From Halobaculum sp. MBLA0143 (GTDB taxonomy: Archaea; Halobacteriota; Halobacteria; Halobacteriales; Haloferacaceae), in the NCBI RefSeq assembly GCF_041361465.1, contig NZ_JBGKAC010000001.1, positions 2,542,001 to 2,606,000 on the forward strand: DNA of 64,000 bases. Reading direction: 5' to 3'. Both the position numbers and the translations under genes were made by a program. The notes beneath the pieces are model-generated. The model made no database searches. It saw nothing but the letters and a program-made list of their open reading frames with translations, and was not told the DNA's origin. The number at the start of each line of letters is the position of its first letter. Position 1 is the stretch's first letter. Shown here one piece after another: positions 52,309 to 60,816 of this stretch.

Positions 52309-53733
52309 ATGCCGTCAGGAGAGACCGCGTCCGGCCGTCGCCTGGTGGTCGTCGCCGCGTTCCTCCTGCTCGTCGCCGGGGTCGCCGTTCCGGCGCTCGC
52401 CCAGGAGGGGACCACGACGCCGACCGGGACGCCGACCGGAACCGCCCAGGGGGCGTCCGGCGGGAGTGGGCCCGCCGGAATCGTCGTCGACGCGGACGGG
52501 GGCGGCGAGTACACGAACGTCACCGCGGCCGTTCGCGCCGCGGGACCGGGTGACACCGTCCGGGTGACCCCGGGCACGTACACGGGCCCCGTTCGGATCG
52601 ACGAGTCGATCACGCTCGTCGCCCCCCAGGGTGCCGTGCTCGACGGCCGCGACGGCGAGGGGAACGCCGGAGTCGTCGTCGTCGGCGACGCCGCCCCGAC
52701 CGTCCGCGGGTTCACGCTCGTCGGCTACACGGTCGGCGTCGAGGCCTACGCCACCACTGGCGACTGGACCGTCCGCAACGTGACGATTGCCGACAGCGGC
52801 CGTGTCGGGGTGTACGCCGCCCGTTCGACGGGCGACTGGACGGTCGCCGAGACGACCGTCTCGGGGACGGACGGCGTCGCCGTCGGCGCGTTCGCCGCCC
52901 GCGGCGACTGGCAGCTCGAACGCGTGACGATCACTGGGACGGAGGGTGTCGGGATCAACGCGCGGGCCTCCGCCGGCGACTGGACGGTGGCGTCGACGGA
53001 GATCAACGGGACGACTGCCGGCTCGACGCTCTCGACGTCGTGGGCCGGCACGGCCGTCTACGCCGCCGGCACGCGTGGGAAGTGGGTGGTAGACGGCTCC
53101 GCGTTCGCCGACAACGCCGCGCCGGTCGTGAACGGGACCGGCGCCGCGCCGTCGGGGGACGCGACGAAGAACTACTGGAGCAGCGCGGCGAGCAACGGCT
53201 CCGGCGCCGCAGACGGCACCTGTGTCGGCGCCGTCGACTGCGGTAGCACACTCCCGGTGCGGCCGACCGGCGCCGTCGGCGACCCGTCGGCACAGTTGCG
53301 TGCGGGCGCCGGGGGCGGCGGGCTCCCGCTCGTCGGGATCGCCGTCGCGGTGGTGGCGGTGCTCGGCGTGGTCGGCGGAGGGTTCCTCGTCGTCCAGTAC
53401 GTCGGTCCCGACGCGGTGTTGGGCCCGCTGGAGGGGGTGATCGGGGGTGTTCTCTCGAACGGTGGGGGCGGTGCCCGTCAGATCGCGATCGAGAACGTCG
53501 GCGACGAGTCCGTCACCTGCCGGGTGGAGTGTCTCACGGACGACGGCGTGGAGTTCCAGTACGACCTGACACTCGACAGCGGGGAGAGCCGCGAGGCACG
53601 AGAACTGCCCGGGAACAGCCGTTTCGCGGTGAAGGTACAGGTGGACGCCGCGGACGCCGCCGCGGAGTTCGACAGCCCGACGGACGTGATCGTCCAGGTG
53701 GTGCCGGGCGACTGCGAGGTCGCAGCCGTCTAG
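52309..53733 (+). CDS. Secreted beta-helix surface protein with C-terminal membrane anchor
   Basis: 474 residues. Signal peptide (RLVVVAAFLLLVAGVAVPAL, residues about 10-29), a Thr/Gly/Pro linker, then a right-handed parallel beta-helix (NosD/PbH1 repeats): YTNVTAAVRAAGPGDTVRVT, and four repeats around GDWTVRNVTIAD and GDWTVAETTVSG. One membrane helix (LVGIAVAVVAVLGVVGGGFL, about residues 340-360) is followed by a cytoplasmic or external domain with two Cys. Probably surface-displayed carbohydrate-binding or -modifying protein; no catalytic site identified. It overlaps the stop of the convergent lipoprotein gene by 4 bases. Confidence 0.82.
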   Translation: MPSGETASGRRLVVVAAFLLLVAGVAVPALAQEGTTTPTGTPTGTAQGASGGSGPAGIVVDADGGGEYTNVTAAVRAAGPGDTVRVTPGTYTGPVRIDESITLVAPQGAVLDGRDGEGNAGVVVVGDAAPTVRGFTLVGYTVGVEAYATTGDWTVRNVTIADSGRVGVYAARSTGDWTVAETTVSGTDGVAVGAFAARGDWQLERVTITGTEGVGINARASAGDWTVASTEINGTTAGSTLSTSWAGTAVYAAGTRGKWVVDGSAFADNAAPVVNGTGAAPSGDATKNYWSSAASNGSGAADGTCVGAVDCGSTLPVRPTGAVGDPSAQLRAGAGGGGLPLVGIAVAVVAVLGVVGGGFLVVQYVGPDAVLGPLEGVIGGVLSNGGGGARQIAIENVGDESVTCRVECLTDDGVEFQYDLTLDSGESREARELPGNSRFAVKVQVDAADAAAEFDSPTDVIVQVVPGDCEVAAV

Positions 53734-54527
53734 CCCATTCCGGGCGGCGGGTCCTGACCGAAGTCGTCGTCTTCGGTGTCCACGTCCAACCCCATCTCCT
53801 CGCGGCGGGCTCGGAGCTCGCGGATCTGCCGGAGGTAGTACACCACGCCGCCGGCGGCGACGAGGCCGCCGACCGCGAGCACCACCGCCAGGATGCGGAG
53901 GTCACGCGGCATGTAGAACTGGACGACGACGGAGTCCGTCGTCACGTCCGAGACCGTGATGTGGACCCGGTCCCGTTCGTCCGGCGACGAGATCCGGTCC
54001 GCCGGCGGGGAGACGCGCCCGAACACCGGCAGCGACGCCCGTCGCCCGGGCGGGAGGACGACCTCGTAGTCACCCTCTACGTACGTCGGGATGGCGAACC
54101 GCTTGGGCGAGCCGCCGGAGGTGACACCCAGTTTGTCGCCGGTGACGTTGCCCGCGGGGAAGGTGACGGTGACGCTCTCGCGCGACTGGTCCACCTCGCC
54201 GCGCTCGGCGAGCGTGGTGCCGTCGATCACGGTTCCGTTGGGGTACTGGTACCGAATCGCACTCACCGACAGCGGGTTGCGACCGCCGAAGCCGTCGCGC
54301 CGGAACAGCTCGACCTCCTCGCCTTCTGCGTCGTACACCGCCTCGAAGGTCGTGTTCTGGTGGATCGTCACGTGAGCGTCGGCGCTGGCGTTCCACTCGT
54401 AGCTCCCGCCGGGGGGAGTCTCGTCCAACTCAGAGTCGTCCAAGCCGCCGAAGCCGCCGAGACAACCGGACAGCGCGATCAGGAGGACGAGCGCGATCAG
54501 CCCGCGGGTCCGTCGTGTTCCGAGCAT
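53730..54527 (-). CDS. DUF5803 family lipoprotein
   Basis: 265 residues. Signal peptide with lipobox LIALVLLIALSGC (Cys 22), so lipid-anchored; the domain GSYEWNASADAHVTIHQNTT and following is beta-rich; a helix DLRILAVVLAVGGLVAAGGV lies near residue 215, followed by a charged cytoplasmic tail. This matches the haloarchaeal DUF5803 proteins of unknown function. It is the last of a three-gene minus-strand group running from TFE through the DUF2110 gene, with 20 bases between this gene and the next. Confidence 0.78.
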   Translation of the reverse strand: MLGTRRTRGLIALVLLIALSGCLGGFGGLDDSELDETPPGGSYEWNASADAHVTIHQNTTFEAVYDAEGEEVELFRRDGFGGRNPLSVSAIRYQYPNGTVIDGTTLAERGEVDQSRESVTVTFPAGNVTGDKLGVTSGGSPKRFAIPTYVEGDYEVVLPPGRRASLPVFGRVSPPADRISSPDERDRVHITVSDVTTDSVVVQFYMPRDLRILAVVLAVGGLVAAGGVVYYLRQIRELRARREEMGLDVDTEDDDFGQDPPPGMG

Positions 54528-54547
54528 GAGAGCGTAGACGAACGGAG

Positions 54548-55219
54548 TTAGGGCACCACACACTTCAGTTCCGCGGGGAGCCGGTCGCCGACGGCGGCCA
54601 GCAGCCCCGGCGGGTCCGTGTCCTCCCGGCAGACGACGCTCTGCTCTAACAGCCCCAGCCGCTCGACCGTCACCACGTCGCGGGCGTGGCCGGCCCGGTT
54701 GACCGTCGCCCGCACCTCCGCCCGGGTGGCGTTGTTGACGTTCACCCGGCCGTCGCCCCGCTGCCAGCCGTACAGCGTGTCGCGGGTCTCCTCGGTGAGT
54801 TCGTGGTCGCCGTCCGCGTCGTAGACGAACGACAGCGGGGTGTGTTGGACCAGTCCGAACCGGTCACGGATCTGGTCTGCGCCCCCGACGCCGAGCCCGA
54901 GCCCGTCCGTGTCGATCTCGACCTCCGTGCCGGTGTCCAGGACGAACGTCTCCTCGTCCCACGACTCCAGGGTGCCCGTGTACGTCTCACCGTCGTCGAA
55001 GTGGTCCGTGATCGTGCCCCACTGCTCGCGCAGGAGGTTGCGGGCGACCTCGGCGTCGTCGCCCGTGAGGGTGACGGCGACGAACTCGTCGCCACGCACG
55101 CCGACGTCGTAGTCGACCGTCAGTTCCCCGACCGCGTCGGCGACCAGCGACCCCATCCCGTCTGTGGCGCGGTCGCGGGCGTCGCCGGCGACGTAACACT
55201 TCGTTGCGAGAACGACCAT
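54548..55219 (-). CDS. DUF2110 family protein
   Basis: 223 residues, soluble. It begins MVVLATKCYVAGDARDRATD and contains TYTGTLESWDEETFVLDTGT and GVGGADQIRDRFGLVQHTPLSF as in DUF2110. This family is found only in archaea and is usually next to the TFE gene, as here (3-base gap). That fixed linkage suggests a role in transcription or RNA handling, though none is shown. Start ATG 55219. Confidence 0.83.
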   Translation of the reverse strand: MVVLATKCYVAGDARDRATDGMGSLVADAVGELTVDYDVGVRGDEFVAVTLTGDDAEVARNLLREQWGTITDHFDDGETYTGTLESWDEETFVLDTGTEVEIDTDGLGLGVGGADQIRDRFGLVQHTPLSFVYDADGDHELTEETRDTLYGWQRGDGRVNVNNATRAEVRATVNRAGHARDVVTVERLGLLEQSVVCREDTDPPGLLAAVGDRLPAELKCVVP

Positions 55220-55222
55220 CGA

Positions 55223-55762
55223 TCAGGCCTCTGCGGGCTCCCGGTCCCGGTCGACGCCGAGCTCGTCGCGTAGCTCCGCGATCCGGTCTTCCACCGACTC
55301 CAACAGCCGCGAGTTCTCCATCGACTCCAACGGGGAACCACACTCCGGACACTCGAAGCCGAACTCCATCGCCTCCTCGAACTCGAAGCGGATGGAGTCC
55401 ACCTCACAGAGGTAGAACTGGTGGTCGCGCTCGTAGTCGCGGCGCTCCTCCATCCCCTCCAACAGGCGGTGGAGCTCCTCTTCCAGGTTCTCCGGGATGT
55501 TGTCGTACTGGAACGTCCAGAGGTACGTGAGCCAGCCGGAGTCCTCGTCGCGGACGCGGCGGTACGACGCCAGGTCGTTCTCGTAGAGGATGAACAACGC
55601 CCGCCGCACGTCGTTCAGCTCCAAGCCGAGCTCCTCGGCCAACTCCTCGTCGGTCACCTCGCCGTCCGGCGGGGCTGCCGCGACCGGCATCCCCGTCGGA
55701 CCCACGAGTTCGTGGAGGTACTTCTGGATCACTGGGTCCTCTAGGAGGTCCTCAAAAGCCAT
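55223..55762 (-). CDS. tfe: Transcription initiation factor E alpha subunit
   Basis: 179 residues. The winged-helix domain lies in residues 1-110: IQKYLHELVGPTGMPVAAAP, TDEELAEELGLELNDVRRAL, WLTYLWTFQYDN. The C-terminal zinc ribbon follows: FYLCEVDSIRFEFEEAMEFG and FECPECGSPLESM. TFE helps open promoter DNA with RNA polymerase. Only three Cys remain in the ribbon: the usual C-x-x-C of the first knuckle reads C-E-V-D. The gene heads an operon with the DUF2110 and DUF5803 genes. Confidence 0.95.
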   Translation of the reverse strand: MAFEDLLEDPVIQKYLHELVGPTGMPVAAAPPDGEVTDEELAEELGLELNDVRRALFILYENDLASYRRVRDEDSGWLTYLWTFQYDNIPENLEEELHRLLEGMEERRDYERDHQFYLCEVDSIRFEFEEAMEFGFECPECGSPLESMENSRLLESVEDRIAELRDELGVDRDREPAEA

Positions 55763-55871
55763 TACAGGAACTTGTGGTGTGCGCCGGTTTCAACGTTCCG
55801 GTGGGGGCGGCCTCGTCTCGCCCACGAGAACGAGGGCACGACTTATACCGCTCGGCGTGGTACCGTTTAGC

Positions 55872-56192
55872 ATGGCACGCACGGCGCGAGACGACGACGA
55901 CGGCGACCGTCTCGGGACAGCCTCGGCGGCGGAGACGGCCCTGGCGGCGGCCGTCGACGGGACGGTGACCGATGTGGAGTGGTGGGCACACCGGCTGCTC
56001 GGGCCGGAGGAGCGAGCGGTAGAGGTGTACCGCGGGACCGTCCTCGACGGGGAACACGACGACTACTTCGTCGTCGTCCACGGGCGGGACGGCCACAGCG
56101 AGGGCACCGTCTACCCGGCCGACGCCGTCGACTCCGTCGCCGACCTGTTCGCCACCTACCGGGCCGACACGGACGCCGACGTACCCGGGTGA
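55872..56192 (+). CDS. Small soluble haloarchaeal protein, function unknown
   Basis: 106 residues from ATG 55872. Acidic, no helix through the membrane. Residues 36-100 look like one alpha-beta unit: VEWWAHRLLGPEERAVEVYR, VLDGEHDDYFVVVHGRDGHS. I do not recognise a named family. A TATA-like stretch lies in the acttataccgctcgg segment upstream. Followed 44 bases later by a UspA-like gene with which it may be co-transcribed. Confidence 0.65.
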   Translation: MARTARDDDDGDRLGTASAAETALAAAVDGTVTDVEWWAHRLLGPEERAVEVYRGTVLDGEHDDYFVVVHGRDGHSEGTVYPADAVDSVADLFATYRADTDADVPG

Positions 56193-56236
56193 CCCCACGA
56201 GCAAGCTACTTGAGTGGCGGCTCCGTCTCTCCGGCC

Positions 56237-56737
56237 GTGACACTTCTCGTTCCGTACGACGGGTCGGAGCTCGCAGACACCGCGACCGTCCGTGCGGCGT
56301 CGTTCGGCGAGATCTTGGACGAACGTGTCCTCGCGGTCACGGTCGTCCCACGCGACAACGCGCGGTACGCCCGTAGCCACGAGTGGCTCGCCGACGGCGA
56401 GGCGTTCCACCTCGACACGGTCGCCGAACGGCTCCGCCGGCGTGTCGCCGAGATCGCGCCGACGGCGGAGTTTCGGTACGACCTCGTCGACCGAAACGCA
56501 CCGCCCGGGACGATCTCGAAGCGACTCCGTCGGATCGCGGCGGACGAAGACACCTCGATGTTGTTCGTCGGCAGCGAGAACGCCGGGCGACTCACCCGTT
56601 CTGTCGCGTCCGTCGGCTCCGGCGTCGCCGCCGACGCCGGCTACGACGTGGTGATCGTCAGACAGGCGCGCCCGGCCGCCTCGACGGCCGTCAGGGCGGT
56701 CGAAGGAGAGTTGGAAGACGGCGTCGACGCGGGCTAG
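56237..56737 (+). CDS. UspA-like universal stress protein
   Basis: 166 residues, GTG start. The universal-stress fold is evident: TLLVPYDGSELADTATVRAA at the start, a middle alpha-beta part, and the C-terminal nucleotide-binding edge LFVGSENAGRLTRSVASVGSGVAADAGYDVVIV, where the canonical G-x2-G-x9-G-S/T is partly altered. Such proteins are stress-induced and may bind ATP or sense nucleotides. It overlaps the convergent VOC gene by 4 bases. Confidence 0.78.
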   Translation: MTLLVPYDGSELADTATVRAASFGEILDERVLAVTVVPRDNARYARSHEWLADGEAFHLDTVAERLRRRVAEIAPTAEFRYDLVDRNAPPGTISKRLRRIAADEDTSMLFVGSENAGRLTRSVASVGSGVAADAGYDVVIVRQARPAASTAVRAVEGELEDGVDAG

Positions 56738-57486
56738 CGTTCGATCAGTTCGACCTCGTGGCCGTCCTGGTCTCGGGTGAACGCGTAGCTGTAGCCGCAC
56801 GACTCGGGGTCGCGGTACGCCTCGCTCTCCCGGTCGACGACCGTCTGCCAGTCGTCCTCCAGGTCGTCGACCCGGACACAGAGGTGACCCCAGGCGTCAC
56901 CCATCGTGTACTCTCGGCCGTCGTAGTTGTACGTCAGCTCCACCGACATCGCCTCCTGGGCGGCGCCCTGCGGCTCCAGGAAGTAGTTGGCGAACGTGTC
57001 CGCCTCCCAGCGCCCGGCCGGGAGGTACTCGAACGTCCGGGCCCAGTAGCCCAGCGCCTCTGTCGCGTCTTCCACGCGCATCATCGTGTGGTCGATGGAC
57101 CACCGGGCGCCGTGGTCGCGCTCGACGATCTCGATCTCGTGGCCGTCCGGGTCCGTCACGAACGCGTACCCGGGGTTCTCCTCCGGCGGACGGTAGTCCT
57201 CGACGCCTTCGTCCATCAGCTCCGCGTACGCCGCCTCGACGTCCTCGACGCGGACAGCGATGTGCCCCCAGGCGTCGCCCATCTCGTAGCTCCGACCGTC
57301 GTGGTTGTGCGTCAGCTCCAAGATGGCAGCGTCCTCGTGCATGTCTTCGGGCCCGAGGAAGTAGTTCGTGAACGTCTCTGCCTCCATCTCACCTTTCAGC
57401 TCGTAGTCCAGATGTGTCGTGTACCAGTCGAGTGCCTCCTCGTCGTCCTCCACGCGCATCATCACGTGGTCGAGCGTGTACGCCAT
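56734..57486 (-). CDS. VOC family protein with two fused glyoxalase-like domains
   Basis: 250 residues, two repeats of a VOC unit, residues 1-123 and 130-250, both with the pattern (T/D)HxMMRVED, FxNYFLxP, GxAWGHxxVRV and DGHEIEIVER/DGHEVELIER. The repeated His and Glu residues are those that bind metal in lactoylglutathione lyase. The protein would therefore carry the two halves of the active site in one chain and perhaps detoxify methylglyoxal or modify another small molecule. It is typical of haloarchaea. Confidence 0.88.
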   Translation of the reverse strand: MAYTLDHVMMRVEDDEEALDWYTTHLDYELKGEMEAETFTNYFLGPEDMHEDAAILELTHNHDGRSYEMGDAWGHIAVRVEDVEAAYAELMDEGVEDYRPPEENPGYAFVTDPDGHEIEIVERDHGARWSIDHTMMRVEDATEALGYWARTFEYLPAGRWEADTFANYFLEPQGAAQEAMSVELTYNYDGREYTMGDAWGHLCVRVDDLEDDWQTVVDRESEAYRDPESCGYSYAFTRDQDGHEVELIER

Positions 57487-57546
57487 GTCCGTGTGGTCGG
57501 GTCGCGCGTTCGATAAGACTACCGACAGCCGACACGACTGTCCGCT

Positions 57547-57897
57547 TCACGCGAGCAGACCGCCGACGGCCGCCCCGACGACCGCCGCGAGCAGGGTTCC
57601 GCCGCCGAATCGGACGGCCGTCCACACGTCGCCGTCGGCGAGCAACGACTCCGTCTCCACCGCGAGCGAGGAGTACGTCGTGAACGCGCCACACAGTCCG
57701 GTCCCCAGCAGTGTCGCCACTGTCGGCGACAGGCGCCCGGCTGCGACGGCGCCCGTCACGACCCCCAACAACAGGCTCCCGACGACGTTCACGAGGGCCG
57801 TCGCCCGGCGTCCCTCCAGTAGCCGGCCGACGATTGCCCGCGCTGTCGCCCCCACGGCGCCGCCGGCCGCGACCGCCGTCGCTTCGACGGGCGTCAC
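57547..57897 (-). CDS. crcB: Fluoride ion exporter CrcB subunit, copy 2
   Basis: 116 residues from GTG 57897; four helices. CrcB/Fluc motifs GGAVGATARAIVGRLL, ALVNVVGSLLLGVVTG and TGLCGAFTTYSSLAVET are present. The protein forms a dual-topology or heterodimeric channel that exports fluoride. It overlaps the stop of the other crcB gene by 4 bases, and the two together likely form the heterodimer. Confidence 0.93.
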   Translation of the reverse strand: MTPVEATAVAAGGAVGATARAIVGRLLEGRRATALVNVVGSLLLGVVTGAVAAGRLSPTVATLLGTGLCGAFTTYSSLAVETESLLADGDVWTAVRFGGGTLLAAVVGAAVGGLLA

Positions 57898-58229
57898 AGT
57901 CGTCCCCCCAGTCTGACCCCGACCGCCGCGGCGACGATCCCCAGCCCGTACGTTCCGGCGACGTACGCGGCCGCGACCGGCGGCGGCAGCGTCAGCGTCT
58001 CGAGCGCGAACGTCGAGTACGTCGTGAACGACGAGCAGAAGCCCGTCGTGGCGAACGACGCGACCCGGTCCGGCAGCGACCGCGCGATCAACAGCCCCAG
58101 CAGGAGGCTCCCGGCGACGTTCGCGGCGAGCGTCCCCGGCGGCGTCCCGACGGCGACACCGACGGCGTGTCGGGTCACCGCACCGACCGCGCCGCCGGCC
58201 GCGACGAGCAGGAGGCGTGTTCGATCCAC
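57894..58229 (-). CDS. crcB: Fluoride ion exporter CrcB subunit, copy 1
   Basis: 111 residues from GTG 58229, four helices: AAGGAVGAVTRHAVG, LAANVAGSLLLGLLIARSL, TTGFCSSFTTYSTFALETL are the Fluc signatures. It is translated just before copy 2 (overlap of stop and start in GTGA). Paired adjacent crcB genes of opposite membrane orientation are common in Fluc heterodimers. I chose GTG 58229 because the upstream sequence overlaps the ATPase gene region and lacks coding bias. Confidence 0.92.
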   Translation of the reverse strand: MDRTRLLLVAAGGAVGAVTRHAVGVAVGTPPGTLAANVAGSLLLGLLIARSLPDRVASFATTGFCSSFTTYSTFALETLTLPPPVAAAYVAGTYGLGIVAAAVGVRLGGRL

Positions 58230-58249
58230 GCTCGGACTCGGACGGGGGG

Positions 58250-59296
58250 CTACTCCTCGGTTTCGGAGCCGTCGCGTCTCTCGGCGACGGTCGTGGCTCG
58301 CGGGCTCGTGCCGCCGTGTGGGGTCCACCGTTCCCGGACGGTGACCGTGTGTGCCGCCTCGCGCGTGTCGTCGACGACCAACGCCACCCCCCGTTCTTCG
58401 GGCAGCCGCTCGCCGACCCCGCCGGCGAGGTAGCTGGGTCGCGTCGCCGCCAGCCGCTCGCGGTCCGACGAGCCCGTCAGGGCGTGTGCGACGAGCAGGT
58501 CCGCCTGCGTCACCGCCGTCTCCGGGAGCGCCGACGGCCGCTGGGTGGCACAGACGACGGAGACGCCCGGCGTCCGTCCCCGCGTGTACAGCCTGTCGAG
58601 CGCCGGCCCCGCGACGCCGTCGAACCGGACGTGGGCCTCGTCCACCAGGAGCCACGGGAGCCGGTCCGGTTCGTCGGCGAGACACGCCTCGTAACACCCC
58701 CGTGCGAGCACGCGACAGACGGCGTCGGTCGCCGGATCCGGCAGCCCCGCACAGTCGACGACGACCGGGTCGCCGTCGGTCAGCAGGTCTGCCGGTCTGA
58801 GCCCGCCGTCGCCGAACACCCCCCAACGGGTCGCCCGTCGGAGGTGGACCGCGGCCACCCGACGGACCCCGGGGTCGACGGCCCCTTCCGCCGCCGACAG
58901 CGACGCGACGGCCGCGGCGAGCCCGTCCGCGTCGGCGACGGTCTCCCAGACGACCGCGCCCGCGGGTGTCGTCGGGTCCAGTCCGACGAGCGTCGGCCAC
59001 GCCCGTGCCGGGAGGTCACCGGCTCGGACCCGAGGCGCGACGGGGTCGGACAGCCCGCCGAACTCCCCCAGCGTGTCGACGACGACTGGCGTCACCCCTG
59101 GCGCCTCCGCCAGCCCCTCCGCGAGCACCCCCAGCGTGTGTGACTTCCCCGAGCCGCGCTTGCCGACGACGACCGCCGCGTGTGGTCGATCGGTGTCGAG
59201 CCGCACCGCACCGCCGGTCGTCCCGTCGCGCGCACGGTGGTGACCGAGCGGGAGGCTCGCCGCGTCGCCGTCTGCGTCGCGCCCGAGTGTCGTCAC
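58250..59296 (-). CDS. HerA/FtsK-like P-loop ATPase
   Basis: 348 residues, GTG start. Walker A VVVGKRGSGKSHTLGVLAEG near residue 43 and Walker B PWLLVDEAHVRFDG near residue 215; a sensor/arginine motif VVCATQRPSALPETAVTQAD is followed by LLVAHALTGSSDRERLAATR. This is the DUF87/HerA-like group, many of which move DNA or interact with nucleases. No NurA partner is adjacent. The protein ends in a short acidic tail TVAERRDGSETEE. It lies 20 bases upstream of the crcB pair. Confidence 0.85.
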   Translation of the reverse strand: MTTLGRDADGDAASLPLGHHRARDGTTGGAVRLDTDRPHAAVVVGKRGSGKSHTLGVLAEGLAEAPGVTPVVVDTLGEFGGLSDPVAPRVRAGDLPARAWPTLVGLDPTTPAGAVVWETVADADGLAAAVASLSAAEGAVDPGVRRVAAVHLRRATRWGVFGDGGLRPADLLTDGDPVVVDCAGLPDPATDAVCRVLARGCYEACLADEPDRLPWLLVDEAHVRFDGVAGPALDRLYTRGRTPGVSVVCATQRPSALPETAVTQADLLVAHALTGSSDRERLAATRPSYLAGGVGERLPEERGVALVVDDTREAAHTVTVRERWTPHGGTSPRATTVAERRDGSETEE

Positions 59297-59371
59297 GGGG
59301 GGTTCTGGCCCCGGGTTAGTACTTCAACCTACGGACGAGGGTTGAAAGGTGGTGCCGGGACCAGACGCCCC

Positions 59372-59854
59372 GTGTTCGACTCCGACAGCGGAGGCGACGA
59401 CGGGGAACAGAGCGAGACCAGAGGGCTCTGGCGGGACCGCCGTGGGATCGAGGGGCTACCGATCAGGCTCGTGATCGCGCTGGTCGTCGGCGTCGCCAGC
59501 CTGGGCGTGATGATGAGTATGGTCGACGGGATCGGCGGGATCCAGACGACAGAACTGGACGCCCGTCCGACGCCGGAGGTGACGACGGTCGGCGAGCAGT
59601 CACTGACCGTCGGTGTCGTCGGCGGGGGTGAGCCGGTGACGGGCGCGACCGTCGTCGTGACCGCCGGCTCCGCCGGGTTGGACGGCCCAGTGACGGCCGA
59701 GACCGGTCCGGACGGCAACGCCACCGTCACCGTCGCGCCGACGCTGGGCCCGAACCAAGCGGAGGGAACGCTCGTAATCGAGATCAAACCACCAGCCGGC
59801 GGGCCGTACACCGACCGCCGTGCGAACACGGAGGTGTTGGTCCTCGCGGAGTGA
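59372..59854 (+). CDS. Membrane-anchored protein with carboxypeptidase-regulatory-like domain
   Basis: 160 residues from GTG 59372. A charged start (FDSDSGGDDGEQSETRG) precedes a hydrophobic segment GIEGLPIRLVIALVVGVASL and a surface domain with VVGGGEPVTGATVVVTAGSA and GNATVTVAPTLGPNQAEGTL. It resembles a conserved haloarchaeal family with pilin-like anchor; function is unknown. Divergent from the ATPase gene. The leader looks slightly like a type III signal but lacks a clear cleavage site. Confidence 0.65.
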   Translation: MFDSDSGGDDGEQSETRGLWRDRRGIEGLPIRLVIALVVGVASLGVMMSMVDGIGGIQTTELDARPTPEVTTVGEQSLTVGVVGGGEPVTGATVVVTAGSAGLDGPVTAETGPDGNATVTVAPTLGPNQAEGTLVIEIKPPAGGPYTDRRANTEVLVLAE

Positions 59855-59859
59855 CCGGA

Positions 59860-60816
59860 CTACTCCCGGTAGAACGCCGCCGTGCCGTGGTTGTCGACCC
59901 AGCCGTAGGCGAACAGCCTGACGGCGGGGAACCGGGAGAGCCGTCGGTCCGTGCCGTCGGCGACGCCCGTCGTCGGGTCCCAGCGGAGGCCGTCGCCGCG
60001 AGCGACCCCGTCCGCGAGTCGCCAGTCGAAGCCGGGGTCGTGGTAGGCGTGCGTGCCGTCCGGGGCTGCGAACACGACCACGCTCGCGCCGCCGACGGTC
60101 ACGCGAACGACGCCACCGGCAGCCTCGACCGTCGGTCGTGGGACGCCGACGGCCTCACCGTCGTGTTCCAGGCCGACGACGACGGCCTTGGGATCGATCC
60201 AGTCCAACGGGAACGACCGCTGTGGCACGTCCGAGCGCCGGCCGCCGAGCCCGAACCCGTCGCCGTCGAAGTAGTCGTCGAAGGCGGCCTCGTCGTAGTC
60301 GATCTCGGCGGGCTCGTCGGTCTCGCTGGCGGTCTCGCTGGCGCCGCCCGGCGGCGCGAGTAGGTCGGCGTCCGGGTAGCCGTCGCAGAGTCGCTCGTAG
60401 GTCGTCACCGTCGACGGGAGCAGGTCCAGTTCCGTTCCCTCGTGGGGTCCGGCGATGGCCCGGCCCAGCGACTGTTTCCACTCGCTGTCCGTCTCGTGGT
60501 CGTACAGGACGAGCGTATCGTCCGCGAGCTTACCGGAGACGCCGAAGGTGAGCGTCTCCCCGTCGACACGGCGGTCGAAGACGAGCACACTCCCACACAG
60601 CGGACACCAGGTGACCGCAATCGGCGTCCCGCCTAGTTCGTCGTCGACCACCTCGTGGTAGCTCAGGTACCGGATCGGGTAGCCGCGGACGGCGCCGTCG
60701 CGCTCCACGACGACCACGTCGTCGCCGGCGTCGCCGTCGTACCGCTCGGGCGCGGAGTACGTCGGCTCGTACACCGGGGGGATGGCGTCCCGCGGCAACA
60801 CGTCGACGACGTTCAC
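59860..60816 (-). CDS. DUF3179 family protein
   Basis: 318 residues. DUF3179 hallmarks: IPPVYEPTYSAPERYDG at the start, VTWCPLCGSVLVFDRRVDGE with the C-x-x-C, GVSGKLADDTLVLYDHETDS and WKQSLGRAIAGPHEG. Central acidic loop PGGASETASETDEPAEIDYD is probably disordered. No signal is visible. Functions in this family are unknown; some members sit beside surface proteins. The start overlaps the AlaX stop by 4 bases, so they are translationally coupled. Confidence 0.88.
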   Translation of the reverse strand: MNVVDVLPRDAIPPVYEPTYSAPERYDGDAGDDVVVVERDGAVRGYPIRYLSYHEVVDDELGGTPIAVTWCPLCGSVLVFDRRVDGETLTFGVSGKLADDTLVLYDHETDSEWKQSLGRAIAGPHEGTELDLLPSTVTTYERLCDGYPDADLLAPPGGASETASETDEPAEIDYDEAAFDDYFDGDGFGLGGRRSDVPQRSFPLDWIDPKAVVVGLEHDGEAVGVPRPTVEAAGGVVRVTVGGASVVVFAAPDGTHAYHDPGFDWRLADGVARGDGLRWDPTTGVADGTDRRLSRFPAVRLFAYGWVDNHGTAAFYRE

